64,000 bases of DNA from Ptychodera flava (GCF_041260155.1 NC_091933.1:38538793-38602792), one strand, 5' to 3'; shown: positions 46,095 to 59,560, counted from the stretch's first letter. The notes: generated by a model from the letters alone, not told the origin. Numbers and translations are program-made.

Positions 46095-47706
46095 TAAGGC
46101 AATGAGCGCCTTGAAATTGAAAGACTTAAACTTACTCTTAAACCTTCCGTAAGAAAACTTTAAACTATCCAGGATATAAAATTTAGGATATAAAAATTAG
46201 GGATCACCGTGCAGAATTTGATACGAAAGAAACAACCACTATTTATCGACTCTTTAAATTCAAAATGGCCGCCATCCATGGTGTTCACTCCACAGGCGCT
46301 TGGCACATTGCTGGGATAATATAGTCGTATTTAATATGTAGAATGTCTATATACGACTTGATTATTCAATAAAAGAATCACTGTACGTGATATTAGTGTA
46401 GGCCTATAGGCCTACATGTTGACTGGCATTATACACGAATGGCTATGGCTGCCTGGCTCGGGCCCGGCGAACGCACTGCATAATCATGAATGTGTACTAC
46501 ATGACTTGATTATTTAATAAAGAATAACGGTACGTGATATTACTGTACATGTGAGCTAGCTTAACCGAGCGGCTGTAGAGCTCTGCAGGGCTTGGGCCCG
46601 TTGTCCACCGCTGCACAGACAGGATGGGAAGGTGTGAAAGCTTTTCACCGCCCGATTTCATAAATCAGCGAAATTCACGAACTCTGAGCGTTTCCGGTGA
46701 TAAAAACTGGTCAACGGTCAGATGGTTGCATAAACAATCGATCGACTGGATCTTCTGCCTAAAATCATACCTTACCCTATGCTACTGGCGAGAAATCGTC
46801 CTGAAATTGGCTGGGCACACCAACCCAGCGCCGGCCATTTTGAATAAGCTGCATTCAATGTACGCGTCCAATGAGAGAAGAGCAATTGAAAGACAATACG
46901 TCATCTGCCAAGGGTTGTATGCACAGGCGCATACGATGCATGTAGCTTATTCAAAATGGCCGGCGCTGGGTTGGTGTGCCCAGCCAATTTCAGGACGATT
47001 TCTCGCCAGTAGCATAGGGTAAGGTATGATTTTACGCAAAAGAGGCCAGTCGATCGATTGTTTATGCAACCATCTGACCGTTGACCAGTTTTTATCACCG
47101 GAAACGCTCAGAGTTCGTGAATTTCGCTGATTTATGAAATCGGGCGGTGAAAAGCTTTCACACCTTCCCATCCTGTCTGTGCAGCGGTGGACAACGGGCC
47201 CAAGCCGGGCCCAAGCCCTGCAGAGCTCTACGGCCGCTCGGTTAAGCTAGCTTACATGTACAGTAATATCACGTACCGTTATTCTTTATTAAATAATCAA
47301 GTCATGTAGTACACATTGATGATTATGCAGTGCGTTCGCCGGCCTGAGCCAGGCAGCCATAGCCATTCATGTATAATACCAGTCAACATGTGGCCTATAG
47401 GCCTACACTAATATCACGTACAGTGATTCTTTTATTGAATAATCAAGTCGTATATAGACATTCTACATATTAAATACGATTATTATCCAAGCAATGTGCC
47501 AAGCGCCTGTGGTTCACTCTACATGGAAGATACAAATTTTTGATTTTGACAAAATTATGCTTCAAATAATTAAACTTTAGTTACTCCATGAGCTTCAAAT
47601 CCATAAAGTTCAAATGAGTTCCCACAAGTGGTGGACTAAAATAACATTGTCTAATTTGAGAGTCCGAATAATTTGTTTGTCTCCGAGACGCATTCTACCC
47701 TAAAAC
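46095..47706 (+). repeat. Interspersed repeat D, copy 1, split by the foldback element
   Basis: The left part 46095-46282 (GCCTTGAAATTGAAAG, then AAAATGGCCGCCAT) and the right part 47520-47706 (GAGCTTCAAAT, then CATTCTACCC) together match the copies at 48338 and 62055. The foldback element at 46291-47511 sits within the repeat. Non-coding; class unknown. Confidence 0.6.
46283..47519. mobile_element. Foldback element with ~580-bp inverted arms
   Basis: The 8-base target duplication GTTCACTC occurs at 46283-46290 and 47512-47519. Between them (46291-47511) two arms of about 580 bases are inverted copies of each other, differing at few sites, around a roughly 50-base centre near 46875-46925. 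The ends read CACAGGCGCTTGGCACATTG. Eight-base duplications and CA-starting ends fit a hAT-like mobiliser. The mirrored reading frames in the arms are not genes; no transposase is present. Confidence 0.85.
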
Positions 47707-48337
47707 TAAAGGTAGCAACAAGAGAACCTTCCTGGAAACGATGCCATGTGAAAAGGTTTGGACTTAACCTTGGAGGAAGAAGGCACTGTTCGCGATCCCT
47801 GGGATCGCCTTTGTTCTAGTCGGTAAGAGGATTATGGAGGTGTGATAGCCTTTTGTTTTCCATTGAAATTGTAAGCTGGTCGGTAAATTTTCTGATTAGA
47901 CAATCTGGTGCCAACACATGCCTTTAACCTTGGAGGAAGAATGCAAAGTATACAAACGCTTATAATCACTATTATTCTACGCACAACATAAAAGCTTAAA
48001 CGTTTGAAGATGTGTTAAAAATATTCTCTGTATGGTCATAGAGACTACTCTAATCTTCTTATTAAAGATACGTACAAAGTTGTCAATGCTTTCAAGGGAG
48101 AAAATACACCACAGGGTCTTTTTTATACATGTTATCATGAGACTAAATTTTTAAAAGCTTGTTTGCACATCTCTTCGATATGTCGACTTAAAATCAAGTG
48201 AGCAACTAGAATCACACCCAAGTAGATATATAGTCTAAAACACTCTAGTTTACTCTATACCATCAATGGAATAATAATGTAATTCACCATTTTTTCCGTT
48301 GCTGAAGGTTATACCATTTTTTTAGAAACATTAAGTT
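47707..48337. other. Short gap between D repeats
   Basis: No gene seen. It contains AACCTTGGAGGAAGAA at about 47767 and again at about 47928, a small direct repeat about 160 bases apart. Confidence 0.5.
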
Positions 48338-48730
48338 TAAGGCAGCATGCGCCTCGAAAGTGACATAATTTTTGAACTATTGTTAAAACTTTACTCACAT
48401 TGCGATTTTCTTCAATTATTCTCTTACCAAATCAAGAATAAATATCAGGGGTCACCTTGCAAAGTTTGGTACTGGAGAAACAAATTACCGAACATTTACC
48501 GATATTTGAAATTCAAGATGGCCGCCATTCCTATGTTAACTATGGACAAAAATATAATTTTCGATTTTCGAAAAAAACAAGACGGTAATTTGTTTTCTTA
48601 TACCAAGAGCTTCAAAATGAGTCCCAACAAGTGGTAACAAGTGGTATACCAGAAAAGTGCTGAAAAAAAAGAAAAAATTAAGAGCACGAATATCTGTCCT
48701 CGTTAGCATTTTACCTTATCTTCCTAAAAG
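48338..48730 (+). repeat. Interspersed repeat D, copy 2
   Basis: Starts near TGCGCCTCGAAAGTGACA, has AAGATGGCCGCCATTCCT in the middle and GAGCTTCAAAATGAGTCCC toward the end, in the same order as copies 1 and 3. Non-coding. Confidence 0.65.
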
Positions 48731-51700
48731 TACATCAGTGAGGGAACTTTAACCGAGTCGCACTGTTAAATGATACAATCATCCACAAAGATTATTTCCC
48801 GAAGGAATTTCGAGCCATCAGCATAAGTGTTGATGTGACTATGAAATAGAGCATTGTCAAATTTGTCCCAATATACAACCCTTGGGAACACCTGATGGAA
48901 CATGGTTGCTGACTGGTGATTTTCTATGAACAATTACATTTTGGGGTTGGTCTGTTGGAAGTTGACACAATGTCAAATGAACGAAATTTACGACAGAGCG
49001 GCTTATGGTTGACAGTGTCAGAAGATTGAGCGAAATTAAAGATAGATACTTTTAATTTTTTTATTCGAGTCAAGGAACTTAGTGAGTGATCAACATATCA
49101 TAATAAATAAGCTGGAGCTGATCGAACCTTGACAAAGCCATTTTGAAATTTAATCACAAAGGTCTCGACAAGAGCATGAACATAATGCTGACTTATCGTT
49201 CCTGATTGATCCGATCGGAAAGTTCACCATCGTAATGTCAGCACATACCATCGGTCAATGATCTCAGTAAGTCGTATCTAGGTACAAACGTCACATGTAA
49301 TTCTATACCACGACTAGAGTGTGTTGTAAGTGCCAAATTACTATGTTGTATGTAGACACGCAGTAAGTCTATGTGTTTTATGTGTTAATCGTATGAATTT
49401 AAAGGACAAACTCGATAAAATTTTATCGCATTGATAACTGCATGTTCGCAATGCCATAAATACTGTAGTGATCGCGAAACCCACAGGTGAGTCAGTATTA
49501 CTGTACCGCGTACGCCCGACTACGATAAAACACCATTATGCAATTAGACCGATAAAATACCTGCCTGTGTATTGAACTAAATAGACAAGATTGAATAGAC
49601 AAGATTTAATAGAGTAGTGAATTTAATTCCCTTTCTCACATACAATCATAGGCATAGATAAACTCGAATAAAGGTGATCGTACCATACAGGTTTCAATCT
49701 ACTCCGTGCTCTGACGAATCGTTAATGGCTTGTCCGCTCCTCTAAGCCTTTCTTCTCTTCAATTGTTTGACCCCCTACACACCCAGCCCTGTAAATATGA
49801 CAGATTTGATTCACTATCGGCAAATATTTACCTTTGTTCAGATATGCATGCTAAAAAAACTAGGTCACCATATACAACCTAGTTCATCGGGTAGTTGCTT
49901 CCGCTTGTGCAGATATTTGATATTTTCATTATTTTTCACTTGCATTTTTCACTTTTACATCCTGAGTTTCAAGGAGTTGTAATTTGGTAATGTTAAAGGT
50001 GTAATTGCTCTTACAGTAAATGAAAGAAGTCAACGACACTTATATTACTGGTAAATGTTGGATTTCAAGCTTTAATTCCCGATGCTTGTAAAAAAAATTA
50101 AAACACGCCATGATGGTAAAATACGAAATTCCAGTACAAAAACATAAGCGATGGTCAAAGCAATTTTCCTCTATCGTACTCTCTACCCGTGTATCCATAA
50201 CTTTATATTGAAAGCGTTTTTACTTGTACTCGACTTCGTGAAAGCAAAAAGTGGTTAGGCCTACCGTCTACAGATTGGCAATCATCTATCGTGTGTGTAT
50301 TTGCATCGCCCTTGCGTCTTGTGTGAAGTGTGTGTGCATATACCTGCATACAGCAGAATTATGACATGACCATGGGAGAGAATATAAACCCCTAAACAAG
50401 AAGTTGTGGTCGTTGGTTTGTGTTGATACGCGAAATTAAAATACCTCAACAACCTCGCCAATATACAGATCAGGTACATACAAACCGGGTGTAATGCTCA
50501 TTGGGCTCCTTCATGTAAAACGAGTGGTCACCTCTTCCGGTTACAAATTTGAGTTTAAAAGTCATAAGACAAGAAAAAGGTTCTTGCCCGGTCAGCAGGG
50601 ACATACATACATTATGGACCTGAGATGTTGCCTTTAGGTTTGGCCCAGGACAAGTTGGGAAGGTCAACTATTGACGTCATTCATTGATTGCCTTGATGGA
50701 TCGACAAAGGATTGCGCATGCGCCCCAATGCCGCGTCATCATATGACTGTGAGTAATCTGTGCAAGCTCCAGTTGCCATGGGAAGTCTTGCATAACAGTA
50801 TAGCCATAATGTCAAACGTCGCCAGACTCTGTCGGAAAGTATTAGTCATCGCATATTTGTCTTCTCAGAAACTCAACTGAACGTGGACAAAGATCAAATG
50901 ACGGAATTAGAGTTTGTAAAGAAAAAGAAAAATAGCAAAAGTTTCATCTTGCAGAATGAATCTTGAAATGGAGGTAAAACAATTTTAATCTTTATTCTGG
51001 CCACAGACAGTAAAGGGGAAAGACCCCCTCTACTGTATATGTTCTGGTCAATGACATTAAAGGAAAGGTTGACAGAAGCATTAAATAGGTCGCGTGACCT
51101 CTTTTCCCGGTATATCTCACTTCCCCCGCTCCCCAGCCGTACATCCCCTCCCTACCCTCCTGTCTGTCTGTCTGTCTGTCTCCCGAGTCTATATCTCTCG
51201 CTCGCTCTCTCGTGTCAAACTCCCCCGCTCCCCGTAGCATTCCCATTCCTACCCTTCTCTGTCTGTCTGTCTGCCTGCCTCAAGAAAATTAAGGAAAAGC
51301 GTCCTGTTTCTGTTTTACTGTTTTACTCACTGTATGTTTACAAAAAGACTCAATCAGAGACACACAGTTAATGGGTACAGACATGAGTTTTCTAGTAAGA
51401 TCATATATGCATACAACACTAAAATATGTTACCATGTAGTTATTATTTGGGTGATAGCTTGGCAAAATAGCTATTCCAATTTACTATCAAGTTGAATGCA
51501 CGTTTCACCTGCTGCCGTTGACCGCCCAACCCTATGCCATGGTCCCTCCATCAAATGCGAACGTGTAAGCAGTTGCCCAAGAACTTTTTTAGTTTTAGTA
51601 AAGATCCGTGGCTCTATAATATGGTTACCACTATAATAATTCGATTGAGCGTGCACACAATACCAGTTACTATTTTTGCGGTCTGTAAACACAACGCTGT

Positions 51701-52092
51701 AGGTCGTTCTAACCTGCCAACAATCGATTGTATTAAAGGAGACCTTACAATGAATGTGTAGACTAAAGCTCTGATGTCACAAGGTGGAATTCCTTCCACG
51801 GCAGTTCCATTTTTGAAAGGGGTCAAATAATTACACTGAGGAATTTTACCGTACGTTTTCTGTGTTACAATTGTTTCTAAGACGTTTCTAAGACGTTCGT
51901 CCACATTACGAGTATCTTAAGGCTTTCAGCACCAAATGCCGATTGCATTTCCATTAATTGGTAGGTCATTTTCATGGAGAATCTGTTTTAGTCCCTTTCC
52001 CCGCTCGATGTTCTCTTTAAAGAAAGGGCATATCTCTATTCTAAATTTAGATCAACCACATGATCTATTTTCTATACTGTGGCGTTCCGATA
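48731..52092. other. Intergenic, no gene recognised
   Basis: No convincing exon. It holds a CT-rich tandem duplication with (CTGT)n at 51110-51285 and the small direct repeat AATAGACAAGATT at about 49580/49595. Confidence 0.45.
51110..51285. repeat. CT-rich tandem duplication with (CTGT)n
   Basis: Two copies of a unit beginning CTCCCCCGCTCCCC-like and ending in CTGTCTGTCTGT runs, about 100-110 bases apart. Low complexity, not coding. Confidence 0.7.
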
Positions 52093-52139
52093 TGACGTCA
52101 ATAAGTTGTCTGTCCAATGGCGGACAGCTACGTCACGTG
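52093..52139 (+). promoter_or_regulatory. Candidate promoter: CRE, CCAAT and E-box-like sites
   Basis: A full CRE palindrome TGACGTCA (52093-52100), CCAAT in TCCAATGGCGGAC (52114-52118) and ACGTCACGTG (52130-52139) lie within 50 bases. Such clusters are common in animal proximal promoters. The candidate first exon at 52314 lies just downstream. No TATA. Confidence 0.35.
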
Positions 52140-52313
52140 CATCCAATCCTGAGTGAATAGGCGCTATATTGCGAAATCCAAACAGTAGTAGTGAACTGTA
52201 TCTTTAAAATCTCCAATAACATTGGGCATTCAGTCACAACCGCCGTAGTTGCTCCTTGTCGAACACCCCGTCTTCGCTCCCAAGGCGGAACAGCAGACAC
52301 ATGCTGGTCGTTG

Positions 52314-52510
52314 ATGAATCCTGAGCCACCTGTCCAACGGGAGGCAGCAGCAGCGAGACGAGATGGAGACGATCCTCCTCAACGGCCAAAGTTCGAAAAT
52401 AAAAAACACTGCCACCTGAGAGCGTTATTGGAAGAGGATGATAGCAAAATTCTAGCAGAGACCTACCCTATACTGCGCAGTGTTTTCCGAAATGTTCGCA
52501 GGAAGTCTCG
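52314..52510 (+). CDS. Candidate first exon of an unrecognised gene
   Basis: From ATG: MNPEPPVQREAAAARRDGDD, then CHLRALLEEDDSKILAETYP and RNVRRKSR, ending at a strong donor (TCTCG|GTAAGC) in phase 2. The composition (charged, Ala/Glu/Arg) looks coding and the frame is open from 52191. A 48-base candidate exon at 52897-52944 has matching phase. I do not recognise the protein, no later exons were found, and this could be chance. Confidence 0.3.
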
Positions 52511-52896
52511 GTAAGCCATCGTGTATGCAAATATGAAATCCATTTCATAGTCACAGTCGATGTTTGCGTGCAGCACTACCTGTTATCTGAAAATCACTTC
52601 GAAAAGCAATTAACTTTGAGACGGTTGTGTTTATTTTTATAAGCTGTGTGGTTCTTTGCAATAGTTGTTGCTTGTCCGTTCATTTTTTTCATCGTCTTTT
52701 CCTATTTTGACATTTGCTGACAAGCATGTACATGATAGCCTCGTCAGATAGTAAAGAAAACTATTGTTTTAACAAACCCGTGTGAGTCCCAGTGTATGTG
52801 CCCCTATTACTTTACCTGTTGTCGAAATAGACTGTTATTTATCAACAGTCATTATGGGCTGAGCATCCCAGGGCTGGAGAATACCAAAATTTGCAG

Positions 52897-52944
52897 ATTT
52901 AGTCATGCCAGCGTTGTTATTCATCAAAACGTCCTCGAGACCAG
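52897..52944 (+). CDS. Candidate 48-base microexon
   Basis: Bounded by TTTGCAG and AG|GTATGC. Joined in phase 2 to the candidate exon ending at 52510, it adds (R)[15 protein letters not shown] and again ends in phase 2. The donor abuts the (ATGT)n microsatellite. The evidence is splice signals and phase only. Confidence 0.15.
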
Positions 52945-53028
52945 GTATGCGTATGTATGTATGTATGTATGTATGTATGTATGTATGTATGTATGTATGT
53001 ATGTATGTATGTATGTATGTATGTATGC
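52945..53028. repeat. (ATGT)n microsatellite
   Basis: About 20 near-perfect GTAT/ATGT units. Confidence 0.95.
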
Positions 53029-53913
53029 TTGTGTAGATAAACCTGTTATCACAACACAGTGCAGGTGCATATCACAATATAAGACACAGATCAACATTAT
53101 CCATCACAGGAACTGCCCCAACGGTGCTAGTCAAATAAAACACTACTCGGCCCAACAATATTGAGAACGACAAGTCATGGGTTGTCCTTTCTTCGCCGTC
53201 CGGCTTGCGCATTAGGGTCAAGCCGCTAATGCACCTGTGATGATTGAAACGTGCTGTAGTCAAGTGTATTAGTAACGTTTTCAATAGCTTAAAATTCACT
53301 GAATATCACAGTCGATAGAAAAAGACATCCATCCATTTTGAGTATTCATATTCGTCTAGTACCAACGATTCAAGGATGTTTTTTTTCTGTCGCTGTTACT
53401 TAATCGATCGAACTAGTATCAAATTATACTTAGTCCATACTTTCGAAGTATCGAAAGAAAGTTACTTGGTGAGCACAAATCATCAATCAGAGATCACCAA
53501 ATTTGACGACGTAACCACAAACGCCGATGACGTTTTATGCAGTGGTCAATAGTCTTGCCTGTCGTGTCCCTGGACAATCGAATTATTGATCATTCCCACA
53601 CGTAGAGCCTTCCCATTTTCTTGTACTTTAATTTCAGTGAAAATGCACGTAGATAGTGTCACTTGTGTAAAAAAGTTTTACCAACGTATCTCAAGTTCGC
53701 CTAACATTTTTCCGGTGACAATCCCAGATAGTTAGATGGTACGTAACAGGAAAATCGACAAACAGACAGACAGACTGCCAAACACAGACAGACAGATGGA
53801 TAGATAGACAGACAGAGAGACAGGTAAATATGTAGCTAGATAAATAGGCAAGCCGGCCAAGGAAAGCTGGCACCAGGCAAATGTAAAACGTAAACCAACA
53901 GTTGGCTGACTAG

Positions 53914-54015
<102 letters not shown>

Positions 54016-54991
54016 GATAGATAGAAAAGTCTATAGATGTGTAGATAGATAGATATATTAGATGGATCGATCTTACATAAGTTGACAGATACACAATTAT
54101 ACATTCATAGCATATCAACGAATATGAATACAGCCATCTACACAACCTAGATCAGCATAGATTTAGCAGATCCAAATCTCATTATATATCACTGTTATTT
54201 ACAAAGTGCAACAATGGTTTTAGAGAAGTTAGCTTCGGTGTCCCAATAAGTGAAGAAGGGCGAATGGAGAAAAAAAAGAAGCAACAGGTTTTATTAGAAA
54301 TTTGTGATGTGCCATTTTTCTATGATTCTCTGTAGTACAGCATGGGCGGCGATCATTGTTATATTCACACAATATATCTTATGTTATTTAACACTACACT
54401 GTGGGAATGACAACTGTGTTCGTGTGCATGCCTGGTTGATATTTCTGTTTATGATCCCCTCCCTAGAGGAATTGTACACATATCTAACACAATCTTGCCG
54501 GCTGAGAAAAATATAGAATCTGACCTAAAATACAGCAAATTGATGGTTCCGGGTTAAAAAGTCTATACCTAGGATCTATACTGACGTGACGTGCTCAAGT
54601 GGATGCAAACATTTTACAAGTTGCATTAGAATCCATTTTTTTTGTCAAAGTAAAAGTTGGAGGGCAGAAGTTTCCCAGAATGTCGATTTCCACCGTATTC
54701 TGACGCACAAGTGTCTTCAGATTTAGAGTTGCATGTATGTTATTCTAGCATTTGTTTATTATGCCACATGCACCAAATTTTTATCCATCTTACAGACGTA
54801 CACGTTCTATAATTTTGAATTTACAAATAAAAATTGTCATCTGGAAAGCCGTCGTCTCATAACAAGCGTCATTTGATCGTGCTGAATGGTCATTTCTAAC
54901 GAAGAGACATTACGGTAATATTAATCGTCTATCAGGTGTGGCGTATGAAATTTGCCATCTCTCATATATCAGCTGCATGTTACCTTTAATG

Positions 54992-54996
<5 letters not shown>

Positions 54997-55034
<38 letters not shown>
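54997..55034. repeat. (GA)n microsatellite
   Basis: About 19 GA units. Confidence 0.95.
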
Positions 55035-55036
<2 letters not shown>

Positions 55037-55929
55037 TCATAAAGTGTCTGGGATAGAGGCAAATAATCGACACCACAATTTCAGAGATAAGTTCGCGGTT
55101 GTTCTTCATTTTCCAACAGTTCCTTCTCATATTTATGCCATAAATCGTCAACCATTAATCAGGTTCTCCGCAACCGAATTTCCTGATTCACACGTCCTCT
55201 TTCAAATGAAGGTAAATTTTCGAAATTGTATGATTTGTATGTGTTTGCTTTAGCGGCACGCGAAGTGTTTTGCCATGAGTCATAACTTGTCGTTCATATT
55301 CATGATTTTCAGAGTTTCGAGGTGTGGTTCGGTCGATCGCCGAATTATGGTAAAACGATACCACACTCGAGGGCGTTAGTTAACTACACACTCTTCAAAA
55401 ATCCATTTTTGGACAGGCACAGCTCATGGCGGTGATTAAAACAGTCTCAGGAAAACCTGAATATGTAAAGACTGTTGGCTCTGAGTTTCGGTGACAGTTA
55501 TATTGCAAACTTTTTGTCATGAAGAAATCAAATTGGACAGAGCCCACTGGTATTTTCCTCTTGAAACAGAACACAACCTTCATTCCGAGTGAATCATTTC
55601 ATGATGACACCTTAGAGTCTATCATCAAGCTATTGCAATTCTGTAGTCTGTTCATCACATGAAGATCATATTGTAGTTCACTCGAGATTTTAGGTCAGTT
55701 CACGTATCTTCTCGCTTGAGAATGATCTCCATGATACCCACAGTGTTTCGAAGTTTCACTCACCTTAACAAAACCTTTGCGTCATCTTTAACTTTTTCCA
55801 TTGCCCCAATTGTGTTTTGCCATGGATTAACGCTATGTAGTTTGGGGTCCTCGCCTATGGGTTTTAATAGAACCCTGCTTATATCGCTAGCATTTTCTAG
55901 CGTTCGTTCTTCTCCTCATAGAAACTATT

Positions 55930-56710
55930 TTGTTTGGCTTGGTCTCAAAAACTACAGTGCAGGAGTTGATGGGAAACATGATTACCCGTGCACCTGGCCA
56001 GGCAATTTCCTATGGTAAAAATGACCTGGCGGCCATATTGGATTTTGTTGGAACAACTTCTCAAACACTACAAGGACAATTACAATGCCGATATCCTGTA
56101 AAACATGCGAATGAAATGAAAACATACCACCAACAGTCAGCATACTTGCAAGTTCGCGGACGATATTTCGATCGGTCGTGTGGTCTGGCGGCCACACATT
56201 GCGGAACGTGAAGAAAACATATGATTTTCGTAAAAAATATTCAAAAATCTTTTCAAGAAACCAACAGACTATTTAACCTGTAAATGTTTACTCATCAACA
56301 GTAAGGATACTTGCCATTCGCGAATGACATTTTGATCGGTTGGGTGGTCTGTTGGCAATGTCAGAATTTCAGAAAAAAAAATTAAAGCATGAAAAAATCA
56401 TTCAAACGTCCCCTTCTCATGACCCGAAATTAAATTTACCTATAATTTTGACTAAATATATATGGCAAAGTACTTAAAAGTTTGCAAATGATAGACCGAA
56501 CAGAGAAGTACTCTGGCAGCCATATTGGAATTTGCCAAAAAAGGTGTAAATTCGAAATAAAAAATGAGAAAATGTTAAAAAAATCGCTCATAAACCAATT
56601 GACCCTTTCTGTTACGATAATGGACATAGCCCATAGAGTAATTTAAAATAGGCGCGGGTATGGATCTGTTGACCGCTAGAGGTAGCCATATTGGAATAAG
56701 GTATAATCAA
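55930..56710. repeat. Diverged tandem array, period about 180-220
   Basis: Similar blocks recur near 56010, 56160, 56310, 56480 and 56660. Each has a variant of TACTTGCAAGTTCGCG, a GATCGGTCG-like string, and GGTCTGGCGGCC or GGCAGCCATATTGG. Strongly diverged and non-coding. Confidence 0.45.
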
Positions 56711-58120
56711 AATGTTTCAATACACCTATTTTAAGGAAAATGTATATCCTTTCCTGTTCGTTATGATAAAATTCAACAATCAACCACTTCTGAGATCACC
56801 AATACAGCAAAATACCTGCATTGGTAAACACGCTTTGGTCCTGGTAAATCTGCTTGCAGCTTCAATTTTATTTTCCTTTATGGTTGATAATATTTTGTCT
56901 CACAACGTGCCTTTTACACGGCGGAACAAGTGAGATAGATCCACTCCCTAGATGTAAATCCACCCCGACTTTAAACAAGTTAAGGCTAAGTAGACCAACA
57001 AACCCTCGTTTTTGCCGAGCATGAAATGTGAATGTATGCATCATTCGCTCGGTATATTGACATGTCAAGCAGTCAGCTGAGAGAAAACGTATGCTACATG
57101 GATTATACATATATTCCGTGTCTCCAATTATTACTCTGTATCAAAGAAATGATTACAATCCCCAGGACAAAACGTGAATGCTGTCTGAAGCTACAGAAAA
57201 TTACTGACGATTGCTTTGGGTTGCCAAGTGGGAATGAGAAATGTAGGCGCAGCTATATAGACTGTATCTCGCATGATCTATAGTGAAGATTCAAGCATAG
57301 GATTGAATATAGTGCTGCTGATTTCGACATTTTTCAATTAACCAGTAATCCAGTTAACTGTGCATCTATGACTGAGATAAAACAAACAGAAACTGAAAAC
57401 CCCACCCTGTGAAATTATGATCTTTGTATTCAATATCGACCGTGGTATGAAATTCCATTTAGTCATCAGCGTTGAACGCACCGTTACTATTGTGATTCCC
57501 GAAGTCCTTATCGATATTGAAAGACCACTTCCCAAACAGGTATCCTGAATCCTGGATATCTAGCACTGGCTAAACCTATCATCGTTGAGCACAAAAATAA
57601 CCAAACAATCTTTCTTCGAAAACTTTAAAATAAACTTAATTCTAGAGAGGATAAACTGGGTAAATTTGTGGTCTTGTAAAATTAGACCCATTAGGATTAA
57701 CGTTTCATGGTCACCTGAGATATGCTAAAAAGAAAGAGGCCGCTAAAATTTCACCATGTTTAAAAGTTAGCTGTTACAACTTGATAAGTGGAAACTTATC
57801 CTGGAAATTTGTTGGACACACAGAAAGAATATCTGTAATTAATTTTTAATTTTTCCTACAATATATCGAGAAAGTCATTGAATAAAACTTTGAATATAAT
57901 GAACTACTTTAAGAATGCATATTTTTATAGTCTTTTTCACAGGCATTATTTGCATTAAAAGTCATTGTCATCAAAAGACAAAAAATGTAAACCTAGCTCG
58001 TCATCATTCATCATCGCTTCAAATACTTCAGCATCGTCATCACTCTGACAATCAACTCGTTATGGTTGGTCCATCGATTTCATGAATATATCTAACATCC
58101 TCCTCGTCTTCGTCGTTGTC

Positions 58121-58177
58121 GTCACCACCACTACTACCACCACCACCACCACCGCTGCCATCACCACCACCACCACC

Positions 58178-58211
<34 letters not shown>

Positions 58212-58315
58212 TCATCATCACTATCATCATCATCATCATCATCATCATCGTCATCATCATTACCATCACCATTATCAATATCACCATCGTTGTCATTATT
58301 ATCGTCATCATTACA
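58121..58315. repeat. (CCA)n / (CAT)n trinucleotide tract
   Basis: About 195 bases of ACC/CCA then ATC/CAT units with interruptions. The Thr/Ile, Pro/Ser and Met/Val homopolymer frames across it are artefacts. Confidence 0.95.
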
Positions 58316-59560
58316 ACTAGTATCACCACTTCAAGCATATTTCATATCATCATTCGATCATTGATGTTTCTGTCAGCTTTGTGCGGGGTTACGCCGTTTC
58401 CGCCTCACACAAATCCTAGCGTCACATTACAGTACCCAATGTGTTCTCTAACTTCAATTTCGAGACTATTACGAATCTAGCCTAATTGGTTTTTTGAGTA
58501 ATATACAGTACTTTTCACAAAAATCATCGTAAGTTAAAGAAGTGTTTCAGCGCGGACAAGTCGATGATTGACTTTATGGTTTAAAGGCCGTATTTAACTC
58601 ACAACCATGCATTTTTTGGTTTGTAGGCACCTCGCGTGCGCATGCGCGCAGCGAGGTTATGGTTTAGGCGTTTCTGTGTGTCTGTCTGTTAGCACGATAT
58701 CTCAAAAACGGCTTGGCAGATTCCGATCACATTTCGCACACAATTTGTTCTTCAAATTTGCAAGAACTGATTAGTTTTTGGTGGTTGTGCTTTGCGAATT
58801 TATCAAGTTATGAGTAAAAGAAAATTTGTGGCCTGTATAAGTCTATGGGGAGGCTAATAAGTATGTTTTGAGGGCGCTATACTAAAACATTTTACACAAA
58901 GTGATTTCTGAATTCAGTCACTCGGCCGCGCTGATCGCTAATCTTGAGTTTTGACTGTTGAGTCGTCGTGTCGACGTTTGACTTTAAGAATCGTGTGGGT
59001 TACTCTGGACATAGCGAACCAAAAGCTAGATTATCGGGTTGATCAATGCATTTTTCTCTGAGAATGAGATGTAGAGTGACACTTTTCAATCTTGTGTGTG
59101 TGTCAGCGAATTTATATTCCGGCATGGTTCCGCTGAGATCAGCATAATATTATGGCGACGTATTGACAGTCTGTGTCTTTTAAGTTGCTTTTCAAGATTG
59201 TATTAGCTACAGAACCAACAATGACAAATTTTTCATGAGATTTCCATGTTGGCATTGATGTTAAATCAGCAGCAGTAGGCTAGCTCCTGCGTACAATAGG
59301 TCTGCGTTTCCCGGCGGTACGGTGGTAGGCCGACGGCTTGTACCACACTGTCCACAGGACACCACGTGGTAGAGGCCGTGTGCACAACCTGTACGCAGAG
59401 CTTCGAATACACTAGACCACAGGCGCTCCTTAGTTGGGTAGTCTGCTAAGTGGATCGATTTTCGGATCGATCTAATGATCCCGAAGTCGATATGCCCGCC
59501 ACTGCAACCTAAATACTCAGTGGCGGCATATCGACTACGGGATCAATAGATCGATCCGAA

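Noticed and set aside
46624-47171. Mirrored frames (MGRCESFSPPDF...) on both strands
   Set aside because: They are the two arms of the foldback element read from each side; no transposase motifs.
52796-53164. 122-codon frame with Tyr-Val-Cys-Met repeats
   Set aside because: Mostly (ATGT)n translation; only the possible 48-base microexon inside it has splice signals.
58060-58480. Poly-Thr/Ile, poly-Pro/Ser and poly-Met/Val frames
   Set aside because: All come from one (CCA)n/(CAT)n tract in three frames.
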